Source: Enterocloster bolteae | GTDB lineage: Bacteria; Bacillota; Clostridia; Lachnospirales; Lachnospiraceae | NCBI RefSeq assembly: GCF_002234575.2 | Contig: NZ_CP022464.2 | Span: forward strand, 3,348,001-3,412,000 | Length of the DNA: 64,000 bases | Direction of reading: 5' to 3' | Shown: positions 16,291 through 24,669 of the stretch, one piece after another | Layout of the letters: each line of letters opens with the position of its first letter | Position numbering within the stretch: the first letter of the stretch is position 1 | Notes under the pieces: generated by a model | Databases searched by the model: none | What the model was told of the DNA's origin: nothing | What the model saw: the letters and a program-made list of their open reading frames with translations, nothing else | Translations under genes and position numbers: made by a program

Positions 16291-17367
16291 CTAAATATAT
16301 CCCCTTGCCGTCAAAAGCTCTGCGCAGAGTACGGCTCCGCCTGCCGCGCCTCTTACCGTGTTGTGGGACAAACCGATGAATTTATAATCATACACAGCGT
16401 CCTCCCTCAGACGGCCCACGGAAATGCCCATTCCTCTCTCAAAGTCCACATCCGCTGTCACCTGGGGACGGTTATCCTCCTCAAGATACTGGATGAACTG
16501 CGCCGGGGCGCTGGGAAGCTTAAGCTCCTGGGGAACTCCCTTAAACTCCCTGAGTTTCTCAATCAGCTGCTCCTTTGTCACCTTTTTCCTGAACTTCACA
16601 AACACGGCAGCCGTGTGGCCGTTCAGTACCGGTACCCTTACGCACTGACAGGTGATGACAGGACTTTGTGCCTTCACTATAACACCGTCCTCAATGGTTC
16701 CCCACAGGCGAAGGGGTTCCTGCTCGCTCTTTTCTTCCTCGCCGCCGATATAGGGAATGATGTTGCCTTCCATCTCCGGCCAGTCCTTAAATGTCTTTCC
16801 CGCGCCTGAGATAGCCTGATATGTAGTGGCCACCACCTCGTACGGCTCAAATTCCTTCCATGCTGTCAGCACCGGCGCATAGCTCTGGATGGAGCAGTTG
16901 GGCTTTACCGCAATAAATCCCCTCTCTGTCCCAAGTCTCTTCTTCTGGAAGGGAATTACGTCAAAATGCTCCGGGTTGATCTCCGGCACTACCATGGGAA
17001 CATCCGGCGTCCAGCGGTGGGCGCTGTTGTTGGATACCACAGGCGTCTCCGTCTTGGCATATGCCTCCTCGATGGCCTTTATCTCATCCTTTGTCATGTC
17101 CACGGCGCTGAATACAAAATCAACTCCCGCCGCAACCTTTTCCACCTCATTTACATTCATCACAACCAGCTTTTTAACAGCCTCCGGCATGGGGGTAGTC
17201 ATCTTCCAGCGGTCTCCCACTGCTTCCTCATACGTCCTGCCGGCAGAGCGGGGGCTGGCTGCCACTGTCACTACCTGGAACCACGGATGGTTCTCCAAAA
17301 GGGCGATGAAACGCTGCCCCACCATACCTGTTGCGCCTAATATTCCAACCTTCAGCTTCTTTTCCAT
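16291..17367 (-). CDS. asd: Aspartate-semialdehyde dehydrogenase, archaeal/fungal-type
   Basis: 358 aa. It makes aspartate semialdehyde from aspartyl phosphate for lysine, threonine, methionine and diaminopimelate synthesis. N-terminal Rossmann motif LKVGILGATGMVGQRFIALL, SNNSAHRW, the active-site cysteine in VKPNCSIQSY, and the general-base histidine in the segment after VPVLNGHTAAV. The longer form with inserts matches the archaeal/yeast class rather than the E. coli class, as is common in Clostridia. An unusual repeat lies in its leader. Confidence 0.93.
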   Translation of the reverse strand: MEKKLKVGILGATGMVGQRFIALLENHPWFQVVTVAASPRSAGRTYEEAVGDRWKMTTPMPEAVKKLVVMNVNEVEKVAAGVDFVFSAVDMTKDEIKAIEEAYAKTETPVVSNNSAHRWTPDVPMVVPEINPEHFDVIPFQKKRLGTERGFIAVKPNCSIQSYAPVLTAWKEFEPYEVVATTYQAISGAGKTFKDWPEMEGNIIPYIGGEEEKSEQEPLRLWGTIEDGVIVKAQSPVITCQCVRVPVLNGHTAAVFVKFRKKVTKEQLIEKLREFKGVPQELKLPSAPAQFIQYLEEDNRPQVTADVDFERGMGISVGRLREDAVYDYKFIGLSHNTVRGAAGGAVLCAELLTARGYI

Positions 17368-17448
17368 AAATCATTCTCCTCATTATCCTGATTTTCCCGC
17401 CCTCCGGAACTGTCACGGAACCTGTCGCATTAAATCCATGACAGTCAC

Positions 17449-17489
17449 ATTGAATCATAGCCTCATTGAATCGTAGCCTCATTGAATCC
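17449..17489 (-). repeat. Short tandem repeat in the asd leader
   Basis: Two 16-bp units (17449-17464 and 17465-17480), ATTGAATC[AG]TAGCCTC, plus a third partial copy (17481-17489), lie between the asd promoter and start codon. A further related string, CATTAAATCC, follows at 17429-17438. On the transcript they are repeated GATTCAATGAGGCTA elements. Confidence 0.7.
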
Positions 17490-17511
17490 ACGGTACGGCG
17501 AATCTTTCCCT

Positions 17512-17540
17512 ATCCTATACCAAACAACGGAAAAAATCAA
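17512..17540 (-). promoter_or_regulatory. Promoter of asd-galM
   Basis: Leftward -35 TTGATT (17535-17540), 17-bp spacer, -10 TAGGAT (17512-17517). It implies an untranslated leader of about 140 nt containing the 16-bp repeats. Confidence 0.55.
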
Positions 17541-17618
17541 GATTTATTCGCTAGAAAAATACATTTGTGCGCCCCGCAAGGACATTCTCTCTTTTTTGTA
17601 TGCAACACTGCCATTGGG

Positions 17619-18344
17619 TCAGGAAACCAGTGACAATGCCACCTCCATCATCTGTGTAAAGCTGGTCTCCCTTTCCATGGCTGAGGTGGCTTCCCCGGTG
17701 ACCATGGAATCCGAGATGGTCAGAACGGCCAGGGCATTGACGCCGGCCGCCGCAGCGTTGGCATAGAGGGCTGCCGCCTCCATCTCCACGGCCAGGACTC
17801 CCATGTCAGCCCAGGTCATTCCTCCCTGCACCTGTTTGGGCGGGGCATAGAACATGTCTGAGCTGAGCACATTGCCCACATGGAAGGACAGTCCCCGCTC
17901 CCTGGCAGCGGCCACGGCCCGCTCCAACAGGCTGTAGCTGCACACCGGCGAATAATCGCCCGGCAGCCCCAACAGGCGCACAAAATTGCTGGTGGTACAG
18001 GCTCCCATGGCAAACACCATGTCTCTCACATGGACGTCAGGCGTCAGGGCCCCGGCCGTGCCCACCCGTATCAGGTTCTTACAGCCGTAAAAGTGAATCA
18101 GCTCATAGGAATAGATACCGATGGAGGGACACCCCATTCCGGTGCCCATGACAGATACCGGCCTGCCCATATAGATTCCCGTGTAGCCAAGCATGTTTCT
18201 GGTCCCGTTAAACTGCTTCACGTCCTCCAGAAAATGCTCCGCAATATACTTTGCCCTCAGGGGGTCTCCCGGAAGCAGGATTGTCTCTGCGATTTCTCCT
18301 TTTTCAGCCCCGATATGGGGTGTGGGTGTGTTGGATAATGACAT
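17619..18344 (-). CDS. deoD: Purine-nucleoside phosphorylase, trimer/hexamer DeoD type
   Basis: 241 aa. It cleaves purine (deoxy)nucleosides with phosphate. Seen: PTPHIGAEKGEIAETILLPGDPLRAKYIAE (phosphate and ribose contacts), RNMLGYTGIYMGRPVSVMGTGMG, the VEMEAAALYANA motif, and the catalytic Asp in LTISDSMVTGE. It follows the topoisomerase subunit A gene by 17 bp, so it probably is the last gene of that operon. Confidence 0.96.
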   Translation of the reverse strand: MSLSNTPTPHIGAEKGEIAETILLPGDPLRAKYIAEHFLEDVKQFNGTRNMLGYTGIYMGRPVSVMGTGMGCPSIGIYSYELIHFYGCKNLIRVGTAGALTPDVHVRDMVFAMGACTTSNFVRLLGLPGDYSPVCSYSLLERAVAAARERGLSFHVGNVLSSDMFYAPPKQVQGGMTWADMGVLAVEMEAAALYANAAAAGVNALAVLTISDSMVTGEATSAMERETSFTQMMEVALSLVS

Positions 18345-18361
18345 GGCATATACCTCCTTTT

Positions 18362-20596
18362 CTACAGCCGCACTTTGCTGCCTTTCCCGTCCCTCTTGGC
18401 CAGTTTCAGACGGTTTAAATGGACTTCCTTACCCTTGTAATCCACAATGGGATTCTCACCAATCAGATACAGCTTCTCCAGCTCCTCATTCTTGGTCAGC
18501 CGGATGCCTCTGACACCTCTGGATGCCTTTTTAAGCATGGATATCTCCTCCAGGGCAAACCGCAGGAACACGCCTCCTGTTGTCTGGATCACCACCTCGG
18601 TCTCGCCCTCCACCGGTATCACGGCCGCCAGTTCATCCCCCTCCTGGAGCTTGGTGGCTGCCACCACCCGGTTGTTGGTCTCAAATTCCTCCGAAGGCAC
18701 CTGCTTTACCATGGCCATCTTAGTGGCGAATACAAATATCCTGCCCTTCATGTCCTCTGCGCTGGTCAGGTAAACAATAGTATCCTTGGCACCGTCGAAT
18801 TTACTCAGATTCTCAATGGGCGTTCCCTTATCCCTCAGCTTGCCGGCCGGCACATCCATGGCCTTTATCTGGTAAAGGCTGCCGCTGGCAGCAAAGAGAC
18901 AGATTTTATCCGTATTCAGACATTTCACCACGTGGACCTGCTCGGTGTCCACGGTTTCCTGGTTCCGGTCATAGGTGGACTTATCCAACAGCTTGCAGTA
19001 TCCGAACCGGTCCATCACAAAGACCATCTCCTGGACAGCCACAGCGCTCTCGTCGTACACCGCCTCAGGTCCGTCCTCAATCAGGGTGCGCCTGGGAGTG
19101 GCAAACTCAGCCTTGATGGCAGCCAGATCCTCCTTGATAACACGGTTCATCTGGGCCCTGCTTCCCAGGATTTTCTTATACTCCCCAATCTTCCTTAAGG
19201 TCTCCCTGTGCTCCTTTTCCAGAGCCAGGATTTCCAGTCCGATTAACTTATAAAGACGCATTTCCAGAATAGCGGATGCCTGGCGCTCCGTAAAGGCAAG
19301 CTTCTTTGCGTCCTCCTCAAACCCCGGAACCTTGAAATGGATGTTGGTCACATCGCCTGTGGTCAGACATGCCTTGGCATCCTTTAAGTTTTTGGAGCCC
19401 CTCAGGATGGCTATGATCAGGTCAATACAGTCGCAGGCCGCAATAAGTCCTTCCTGTACTTCCTTTTTATCCATTTCCTTCTGGAGTAAAACATTGTATT
19501 TGCGCTCCGTGTTCTCATACTGGAAGTTGAGGAAATTTCTCAGGATCCCCTTCAGGTTCAGCGTCTCAGGACGGCCGTCCGCAATGGCCAGCATATTGAC
19601 CCCGAAGGTATCCTCCAGCTTTGTCTTTTTATAGAGGATATTTTTTATCTTGTCAATGTCCGCATCCTTGCGCAGCTCCAGCACGATGCGGATTCCCTCT
19701 TTGTTGGACTGGTTGGAGATATCCACCACGTCCGTCAGCTTCTTGCTCTCCACCAGATCGGCCACATCCACCAGAAACTTATTGATTCCGGCGCCAATCA
19801 TGGTATAGGGAATCTCTGAAATAATCAGCTTATCCTTGTCCGCCTTGCGCTTTCCAAGCTCCACCTCGAACTTGCCCCTGAGCTTGATTTTACCCATGCC
19901 GGTCTCGTAAATTTGGGGCAGCTCGCTCTTATTGGCAATGACTCCTCCGGTGGGGAAATCCGGCCCCGGCATAAACTCCATCAGCTCCTGAGTGGTCACC
20001 TCCGGATTATCAATGTACGCCTGGACCGCGTCTATCACCTCGCCCAGGTTGTGGGGCGGAATGCTTGTGCTCATGCCCACGGCAATGCCCTCCGCCCCGT
20101 TGATTAACAGGTTGGGGACCCTGACAGGAAGCACCTCCGGTTCCTTTTCCGTCTCGTCGTAGTTGGGCACAAAATTCACGGTTTTATCCAGATCTTTAAG
20201 GTAGACCTCCTCCGCAAACTTCTCCAGACGCGCCTCCGTGTAACGCATGGCGGCTGCCCCGTCCCCTTCTATGGAGCCGAAGTTGCCGTGTCCGTCCACC
20301 AGGGCCATGCCCTTCTTGAAATTCTGGCTCATGACAACCAGTGTCTCATATATGGAGCTGTCGCCGTGGGGATGGTACTTACCCATGGTATCGCCCACGA
20401 TACGCGCCGATTTCCTGTGGGGCTTATCGTGGTCCAGATGGAGCTCCCTCATATCATAGAGAACCCGGCGCTGTACCGGTTTTAAGCCGTCCCTGGCATC
20501 AGGGATGGCCCTTGCAGTGATGACGCTCATGGAATAGTTCATGTAGCTTCTCTGCATTTCCTCACTGTATTCAGTCCGTAATATCTTTTCAGCCAT
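18362..20596 (-). CDS. DNA topoisomerase type IIA subunit A (ParC/GyrA family)
   Basis: 744 aa. The breakage-reunion domain begins LRTEYSEEMQRSYMNYSMSVI. The catalytic tyrosine is in AAAMRYTEARL, the quinolone-region helix reads KYHPHGDSSIYETLV, and the C-gate coiled coil follows. The C-terminal beta-pinwheel (from about residue 490) lacks a canonical GyrA box (QRRGGKG); only ASRGVRGIRL is visible in that position. This and the shorter C-terminus favour topoisomerase IV (ParC) or the second gyrase-like enzyme of Clostridia. The B subunit lies 18 bp upstream in the same operon. Confidence 0.88.
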   Translation of the reverse strand: MAEKILRTEYSEEMQRSYMNYSMSVITARAIPDARDGLKPVQRRVLYDMRELHLDHDKPHRKSARIVGDTMGKYHPHGDSSIYETLVVMSQNFKKGMALVDGHGNFGSIEGDGAAAMRYTEARLEKFAEEVYLKDLDKTVNFVPNYDETEKEPEVLPVRVPNLLINGAEGIAVGMSTSIPPHNLGEVIDAVQAYIDNPEVTTQELMEFMPGPDFPTGGVIANKSELPQIYETGMGKIKLRGKFEVELGKRKADKDKLIISEIPYTMIGAGINKFLVDVADLVESKKLTDVVDISNQSNKEGIRIVLELRKDADIDKIKNILYKKTKLEDTFGVNMLAIADGRPETLNLKGILRNFLNFQYENTERKYNVLLQKEMDKKEVQEGLIAACDCIDLIIAILRGSKNLKDAKACLTTGDVTNIHFKVPGFEEDAKKLAFTERQASAILEMRLYKLIGLEILALEKEHRETLRKIGEYKKILGSRAQMNRVIKEDLAAIKAEFATPRRTLIEDGPEAVYDESAVAVQEMVFVMDRFGYCKLLDKSTYDRNQETVDTEQVHVVKCLNTDKICLFAASGSLYQIKAMDVPAGKLRDKGTPIENLSKFDGAKDTIVYLTSAEDMKGRIFVFATKMAMVKQVPSEEFETNNRVVAATKLQEGDELAAVIPVEGETEVVIQTTGGVFLRFALEEISMLKKASRGVRGIRLTKNEELEKLYLIGENPIVDYKGKEVHLNRLKLAKRDGKGSKVRL

Positions 20597-20614
20597 GTTC
20601 TAATTGTCTCCTGT

Positions 20615-22534
20615 CTATGCGTCAATCTCCGCCTCGTCCGCATGCTCATAAATGAACTGGCGGCGGGGTCCCACCTCGGTGCCCATGAGCATCTCGGTTA
20701 TCTCCGTAGCCATCCTGGCATCCTCTATCTCCACCCGCTTAAGGACCCGGCGCTCCGGGTCCAGCGTGGTCTCCCACAGCTGCTCCGCGTCCATTTCACC
20801 CAGACCTTTGTAGCGCTGCAGCGTAAAGTCGCCGGTATGGGTTTTCCTGTAACGCTCCAGCTCCTTTTCATCGTACAGATACTGTTCCTCCCCCCGCTTG
20901 GGAATCACCTTAAACAAGGGCGGCATGGCAATATACACATGACCGTCATAAATCAGTTCCGGCATAAAGCGGTAAAGGAAGGTGAGAAGCAGGGTGTCGA
21001 TATGGCTGCCGTCCACATCGGCATCGGTCATCAGGATGATTTTGTCATAGCGCAGCTTGGTGATGTCAAAGTCATTGCCGTATCCTTCCGAAAAACCGCA
21101 GCCGAAGGTATTGATCATGGTCTTGATTTCCGCATTGGCCAGAACCTTATCCATGGACGCCTTCTCAACATTGAGGATTTTTCCCCTGATGGGCAGGATG
21201 GCCTGGTACTGGCGGTTCCTGGCAGTCTTGGCAGAGCCGCCGGCGGAATCTCCCTCTACAATGAATATCTCACACCGGGAGGCATCCCGGCTCTCGCAGT
21301 TTGCCAGCTTGCCGTTGCTGTCAAAGGAAAATTTGGACTTGGTCAGCATGTTGGTCTTGGCTTTTTCCTCAGCCCGGCGAATCTTGGCTGATTTTTCCGC
21401 ACAGCCAATGACTCCCTTTAACACCTCCACGTTGCGGTCAAAATAAAGCTGCAGCTCGTCCCCTGTCACCGTGAACACGGCCTTGGTGGCGTCGGCGCTG
21501 GCCAGCTTAGTCTTGGTCTGTCCCTCAAAGATGGGGTCAGGATGCTTTACCGCGATGACGGCCGTCATGCCATTCCTTGTATCGGCTCCTGTAAAGTTGG
21601 TGTCCTTATCCTTTAAAATGCCGATTTCCCTGGCATAGCTGTTAATCAGCGCCGTGAATTTGGTCTTGAAGCCGGCCAGATGGGTGCCGCCCTCCTGGGT
21701 AAAGATGTTGTTGCAGAAGCCAAGTATGTTCTCCTCAAATGTGTCCACGAACTGGATGGCGGCCTCCACCTCCACCTTGTCCACGGTTCCCTTGAAATAG
21801 ATGGGGTCGTGTACCGGCGTTTTGCCGGAGTTCAGCTCCCGCACATAGGCAACAATGCCCTCCGGCTCATGGAAGGCCACCTTCTCTCCCTCTCCGGGCC
21901 GCTTGTTTTCATAATAAAGGGTCAGGTTGGGATTTAAGTATGCTGTTTCGTGCAGGCGGCTTTTAAGCCACTCCGCCTTGAAACGGGTTTTCTCAAATAT
22001 ATCGCCGTCAGGCAGGAAATTGATGCAGGTACCGGTCTCCCTCGTCTTTCCAATCACAGGGAGAAGTCCGTTCTCCAGCTTGATGACAGGACGTCCCTTT
22101 TCATATTCATCGTGATAGATGCAGCCGTCCCTGTAAACCTTAAGGTCCATATGGGCCGACAGGGCATTAACTACGGAGGAACCCACACCGTGAAGTCCTC
22201 CGCTGGTCTTATAAGCGTCGTTATCGAATTTACCGCCTGCATGAAGGGTGGACAGTACGATTCTGGCTGCTGATATGCCCTTTTTGTGAAGCCCCACCGG
22301 AATACCGCGGCCGTTATCACGGACCGTGCAGGAACCGTCGGCTTCCAATGTCACCCACACACTGCTGCAGAATCCGGCCAGGTGCTCATCCACCGCGTTA
22401 TCAATGATTTCATAAATCAGATGGTTTAACCCCTTGGAGCCCACACCTCCTATATACATACCAGGACGCTTACGGACCGCCTCCAATCCTTCCAGCACCG
22501 TAATACTGTCCGCGTTATATTGTTCCTTTGCCAT
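20615..22534 (-). CDS. DNA topoisomerase type IIA subunit B (ParE/GyrB family)
   Basis: 639 aa. The GHKL ATPase domain has IYEIIDNAVDEHLAG, DNGRGIPVG, and GGLHGVGSSVVNALS. The TOPRIM domain has FIVEGDSAGGSAKTARNR, PIRGKILNVEKA and DADVDGSHI. The C-terminal dimer motif is QRYKGLGEMDAEQLWETT. It pairs with the A subunit directly downstream. GyrB versus ParE cannot be settled by eye; with the subunit A features, ParE is the likelier. It has its own promoter 55-85 bp upstream. Confidence 0.9.
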   Translation of the reverse strand: MAKEQYNADSITVLEGLEAVRKRPGMYIGGVGSKGLNHLIYEIIDNAVDEHLAGFCSSVWVTLEADGSCTVRDNGRGIPVGLHKKGISAARIVLSTLHAGGKFDNDAYKTSGGLHGVGSSVVNALSAHMDLKVYRDGCIYHDEYEKGRPVIKLENGLLPVIGKTRETGTCINFLPDGDIFEKTRFKAEWLKSRLHETAYLNPNLTLYYENKRPGEGEKVAFHEPEGIVAYVRELNSGKTPVHDPIYFKGTVDKVEVEAAIQFVDTFEENILGFCNNIFTQEGGTHLAGFKTKFTALINSYAREIGILKDKDTNFTGADTRNGMTAVIAVKHPDPIFEGQTKTKLASADATKAVFTVTGDELQLYFDRNVEVLKGVIGCAEKSAKIRRAEEKAKTNMLTKSKFSFDSNGKLANCESRDASRCEIFIVEGDSAGGSAKTARNRQYQAILPIRGKILNVEKASMDKVLANAEIKTMINTFGCGFSEGYGNDFDITKLRYDKIILMTDADVDGSHIDTLLLTFLYRFMPELIYDGHVYIAMPPLFKVIPKRGEEQYLYDEKELERYRKTHTGDFTLQRYKGLGEMDAEQLWETTLDPERRVLKRVEIEDARMATEITEMLMGTEVGPRRQFIYEHADEAEIDA

Positions 22535-22588
22535 TCTATTCCTCCATATTGCTATGTACAGATGCGTACATATGTTTCGTCTTATAGT

Positions 22589-22617
22589 ATTAAACCATAT
22601 TTAGATTGTTTTGGCAA
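22589..22617 (-). promoter_or_regulatory. Promoter of the topoisomerase-deoD operon
   Basis: Leftward -35 TTGCCA (22612-22617), 17-bp spacer, -10 TTTAAT (22589-22594). A perfect 14-bp palindrome CCGTATGCATACGG lies 20 bp upstream at 22638-22651 and could be a regulator site. Confidence 0.55.
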
Positions 22618-22751
22618 GTTCCGGCCATGAGAAATTCCCGTATGCATACGGATTCCCTTCTGTTTTCGGAAGGTCCGGGAAAAAATCCGGACTCAATTCA
22701 TAGAAATACACAGAAATCATTACGGATTTTTACAAAAATATGAAAATACAC

Positions 22752-22779
22752 TTGAATTTTCCAAAATACATGATATAAT
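22752..22779 (+). promoter_or_regulatory. Promoter of tRNA-Gly
   Basis: -35 TTGAAT (22752-22757), 16-bp spacer, perfect -10 TATAAT (22774-22779), 11 bp before the first base of the tRNA. Confidence 0.7.
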
Positions 22780-22790
22780 ATCAGTGTTGT

Positions 22791-22861
22791 GCAGATGTAG
22801 TTCATCGGTAGAACACCAGCTTCCCAAGCTGGGGAGGCGGGTTCGATTCCCGTCATCTGCT
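22791..22861 (+). tRNA. tRNA-Gly(CCC)
   Basis: 71 nt without an encoded CCA. Acceptor stem GCAGATG (22791-22797) with CATCTGC (22854-22860), discriminator T. Anticodon stem CCAGC/GCTGG encloses the loop TTCCCAA, giving anticodon CCC (codon GGG). The T-arm reads GCGGGTTCGATTCCCGT. It is an isolated tRNA gene with its own promoter and a terminator immediately after it. Confidence 0.95.
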
Positions 22862-22867
22862 TTTAAG

Positions 22868-22891
22868 GCCCTGTGTGTGCAGGGCTTTTTT
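22868..22891 (+). terminator. Terminator after tRNA-Gly
   Basis: Stem GCCCTG (22868-22873) with CAGGGC (22880-22885), followed by TTTTTT (22886-22891). Confidence 0.85.
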
Positions 22892-22939
22892 GCTGTCCTG
22901 AATACGTTTTTTTATCTTCTGCTTTTTCTTTCCGCAAGA

Positions 22940-22985
22940 CAATAACAGGCCGCCCGGTCCGCTGTGGCCGGGTAGCCTGTTATTG
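22940..22985 (-). terminator. Large hairpin at the end of the amino-acid ABC operon
   Basis: An 11-bp stem CAATAACAGGC (22940-22950) pairs with GCCTGTTATTG (22975-22985), with an inner 5-bp stem CCCGG/CCGGG. It lies 61 bp past the ATPase gene stop. No long T-run follows, but the stem's AU-rich base may serve; it is likely a terminator or a 3' stabiliser. Confidence 0.6.
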
Positions 22986-23046
22986 TTATAATCCATCTTT
23001 TCATTTTTTGCTTTTTCTATTCTTATCCTTCATGAAATCCGGCTTT

Positions 23047-23778
23047 CTACAGCACCTTATCCAGAAAGCTCCTGGTCCGTTCCTCCCTGGGATTTCCAAA
23101 CACTTCATCCGGGGTCCCTTCCTCTACAATGTAGCCGTCATCCATAAACACCACCCGGTCCGCCACTTCCCTGGCAAATCCCATCTCATGGGTAACCACC
23201 ACCATGGTCATGCCGTCGGCTGCCAGCTGTTTCATGACCTCCAGCACCTCGCCTACCATCTCAGGATCCAGGGCGGATGTGGGCTCGTCAAACAGCATAA
23301 TGTCCGGATTCATGGCAAGGGAACGCGCGATGGCCACCCTCTGCTTCTGTCCGCCGGAGAGCTGTCCCGGATAGGCCTCCGCCTTGTCCGCCAGCCCCAC
23401 CCGGGCCAGCAGTTCAAGGGCCTTCCTGCCGGCTTCCTCTTTTCCCATAAGTTTTAATTCCGTGGGAGCCAGTGTAATGTTCTCCTTCACCGTCAGATGA
23501 GGGAACAGGTTAAAATGCTGGAACACCATTCCGATGTTTTCCCGCACTTTGTTGATGTTGGTGTTAGGGTCGGATATGGGATGGCCGTCCACCACCACAT
23601 GGCCGGATGTAATCTTCTCCAGGCGGTTCAGACACCGCAGAAACGTACTTTTGCCGGAACCGGAGGGGCCTATCATGCATACAACTTCCCCCTCTCTTAT
23701 CTCGATGCTGATATCCTTGAGGACTTCCAGCTTTCCGAAATTCTTTTTCAGGTTATGGACTGAAATCTTATTTTCCAT
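23047..23778 (-). CDS. Polar amino-acid ABC transporter ATPase (GlnQ family)
   Basis: 243 aa from the ATG at 23776-23778, preceded by GAGGAGAGTGTCC; it overlaps the permease 3' end by 11 bp. Seen: Walker A IGPSGSGKSTFLR, Q-loop MVFQHFNLFPH, signature LSGGQKQRVAIARSLAM, Walker B IMLFDEPTSALDPEMVGEVL, switch His VVTHEMGFAREV. The length and motifs are those of GlnQ/ArtP/TcyN ATPases. Works with the adjacent permease and binding protein. Confidence 0.95.
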   Translation of the reverse strand: MENKISVHNLKKNFGKLEVLKDISIEIREGEVVCMIGPSGSGKSTFLRCLNRLEKITSGHVVVDGHPISDPNTNINKVRENIGMVFQHFNLFPHLTVKENITLAPTELKLMGKEEAGRKALELLARVGLADKAEAYPGQLSGGQKQRVAIARSLAMNPDIMLFDEPTSALDPEMVGEVLEVMKQLAADGMTMVVVTHEMGFAREVADRVVFMDDGYIVEEGTPDEVFGNPREERTRSFLDKVL

Positions 23779-24448
23779 AGGACACTCTCCTCTCCACATA
23801 CTTGGCAATCCTGGACAGAATCGTGCAGACTACCAGATAAAACAGGGCCACGCAGATCCAGATGGGCATAACCATGGAAGCTGAATTGGCTGCAATAATC
23901 TTGCCGTTCTGGGTCAGCTCCCTGGGTCCGATGACAGACACAAGGGATGTATCCTTCAGGGAGATGATAAACTGGTTGATAATGGAGGGCAGCATGGTCC
24001 TGAATGCCTGGGGCAGAATTACCTTGCGCATGGCCTTGCCGTAGGAAAGTCCCAGGCTTCTGGCTGCTTCCATCTGTCCCTTGTCAACAGCCTCAATTCC
24101 TCCGCGGATGATTTCCGCCATATAAGCGCCTGCATTAAGGCTCAGGGCCACGCAGCCCGCCGTAAAGGCGCCGCCTATATTGCTCCACTGGAAACCATAT
24201 GGCTTCAGGACGCTTCCCACACCGTACATCATAATCATGACCTGTACCAGCAGGGGTGTTCCGCGGATAATGTCAATATAGACATCGGCAACGAGTTTTA
24301 GTACCTTAAAATCCGAGACCTTGAACAGGCCGAAAATAACGCCCAGAACCGTGGCGCAGAGCAGAGATATCACGGTCATCTGCAGGGTGATTCCCAGAGC
24401 CTTAAAAAATGATGGGTAATACTGTGTTATGATGTTTACAATCTGCAT
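23768..24448 (-). CDS. Polar amino-acid ABC transporter permease
   Basis: 226 aa with about five hydrophobic helices. The HisM/GlnP-type motif is EAARSLGLSYGKAMRKVILPQAFRTMLPSIINQFI, which docks to the ATPase; N-terminal FFKALGITLQMTVISLL is also typical. A single permease implies a homodimeric channel. Its start follows a 221-bp spacer carrying a strong RNA structure, separating it from the binding protein. Confidence 0.94.
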   Translation of the reverse strand: MQIVNIITQYYPSFFKALGITLQMTVISLLCATVLGVIFGLFKVSDFKVLKLVADVYIDIIRGTPLLVQVMIMMYGVGSVLKPYGFQWSNIGGAFTAGCVALSLNAGAYMAEIIRGGIEAVDKGQMEAARSLGLSYGKAMRKVILPQAFRTMLPSIINQFIISLKDTSLVSVIGPRELTQNGKIIAANSASMVMPIWICVALFYLVVCTILSRIAKYVERRVSYGK

Positions 24449-24590
24449 ACTATCATCCTTTTCTGATTATTCGTTGACGTGCATCATTCCAGGGATATCC
24501 TTCCATGCCCATGGAATGTTATAGCCAAATTTAAAGCACTTAAGCATAACCGGTAAAAAACCGTATAATTGCTTTAAATTCATCCATAAC

Positions 24591-24667
24591 CTGCCGGCAT
24601 TGAGGCGCCGGCCCTGCATAAGGCAGGAACCGGCGCCGGGCAGCACTGCCCGGAGGTTCTCCGGCAG
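24591..24667 (-). promoter_or_regulatory. Cloverleaf-like RNA structure between binding protein and permease
   Basis: Outer stem CTGCCGG (24591-24597) with CCGGCAG (24661-24667). Inside are two hairpins: GGCGCCGG (24604-24611) with CCGGCGCC (24630-24637), and GGGC (24638-24641) with GCCC (24648-24651). It starts 3 bp after the binding-protein stop. Such structures usually protect the upstream mRNA or attenuate downstream genes, giving more binding protein than permease. The function is inferred. Confidence 0.65.
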
Positions 24668-24669
24668 TC

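Noticed and set aside
18362..20596. Certain assignment as GyrA
   Set aside because: The GyrA box is not canonical, so ParC or a second gyrase-like enzyme is equally or more likely; left as type IIA subunit A.
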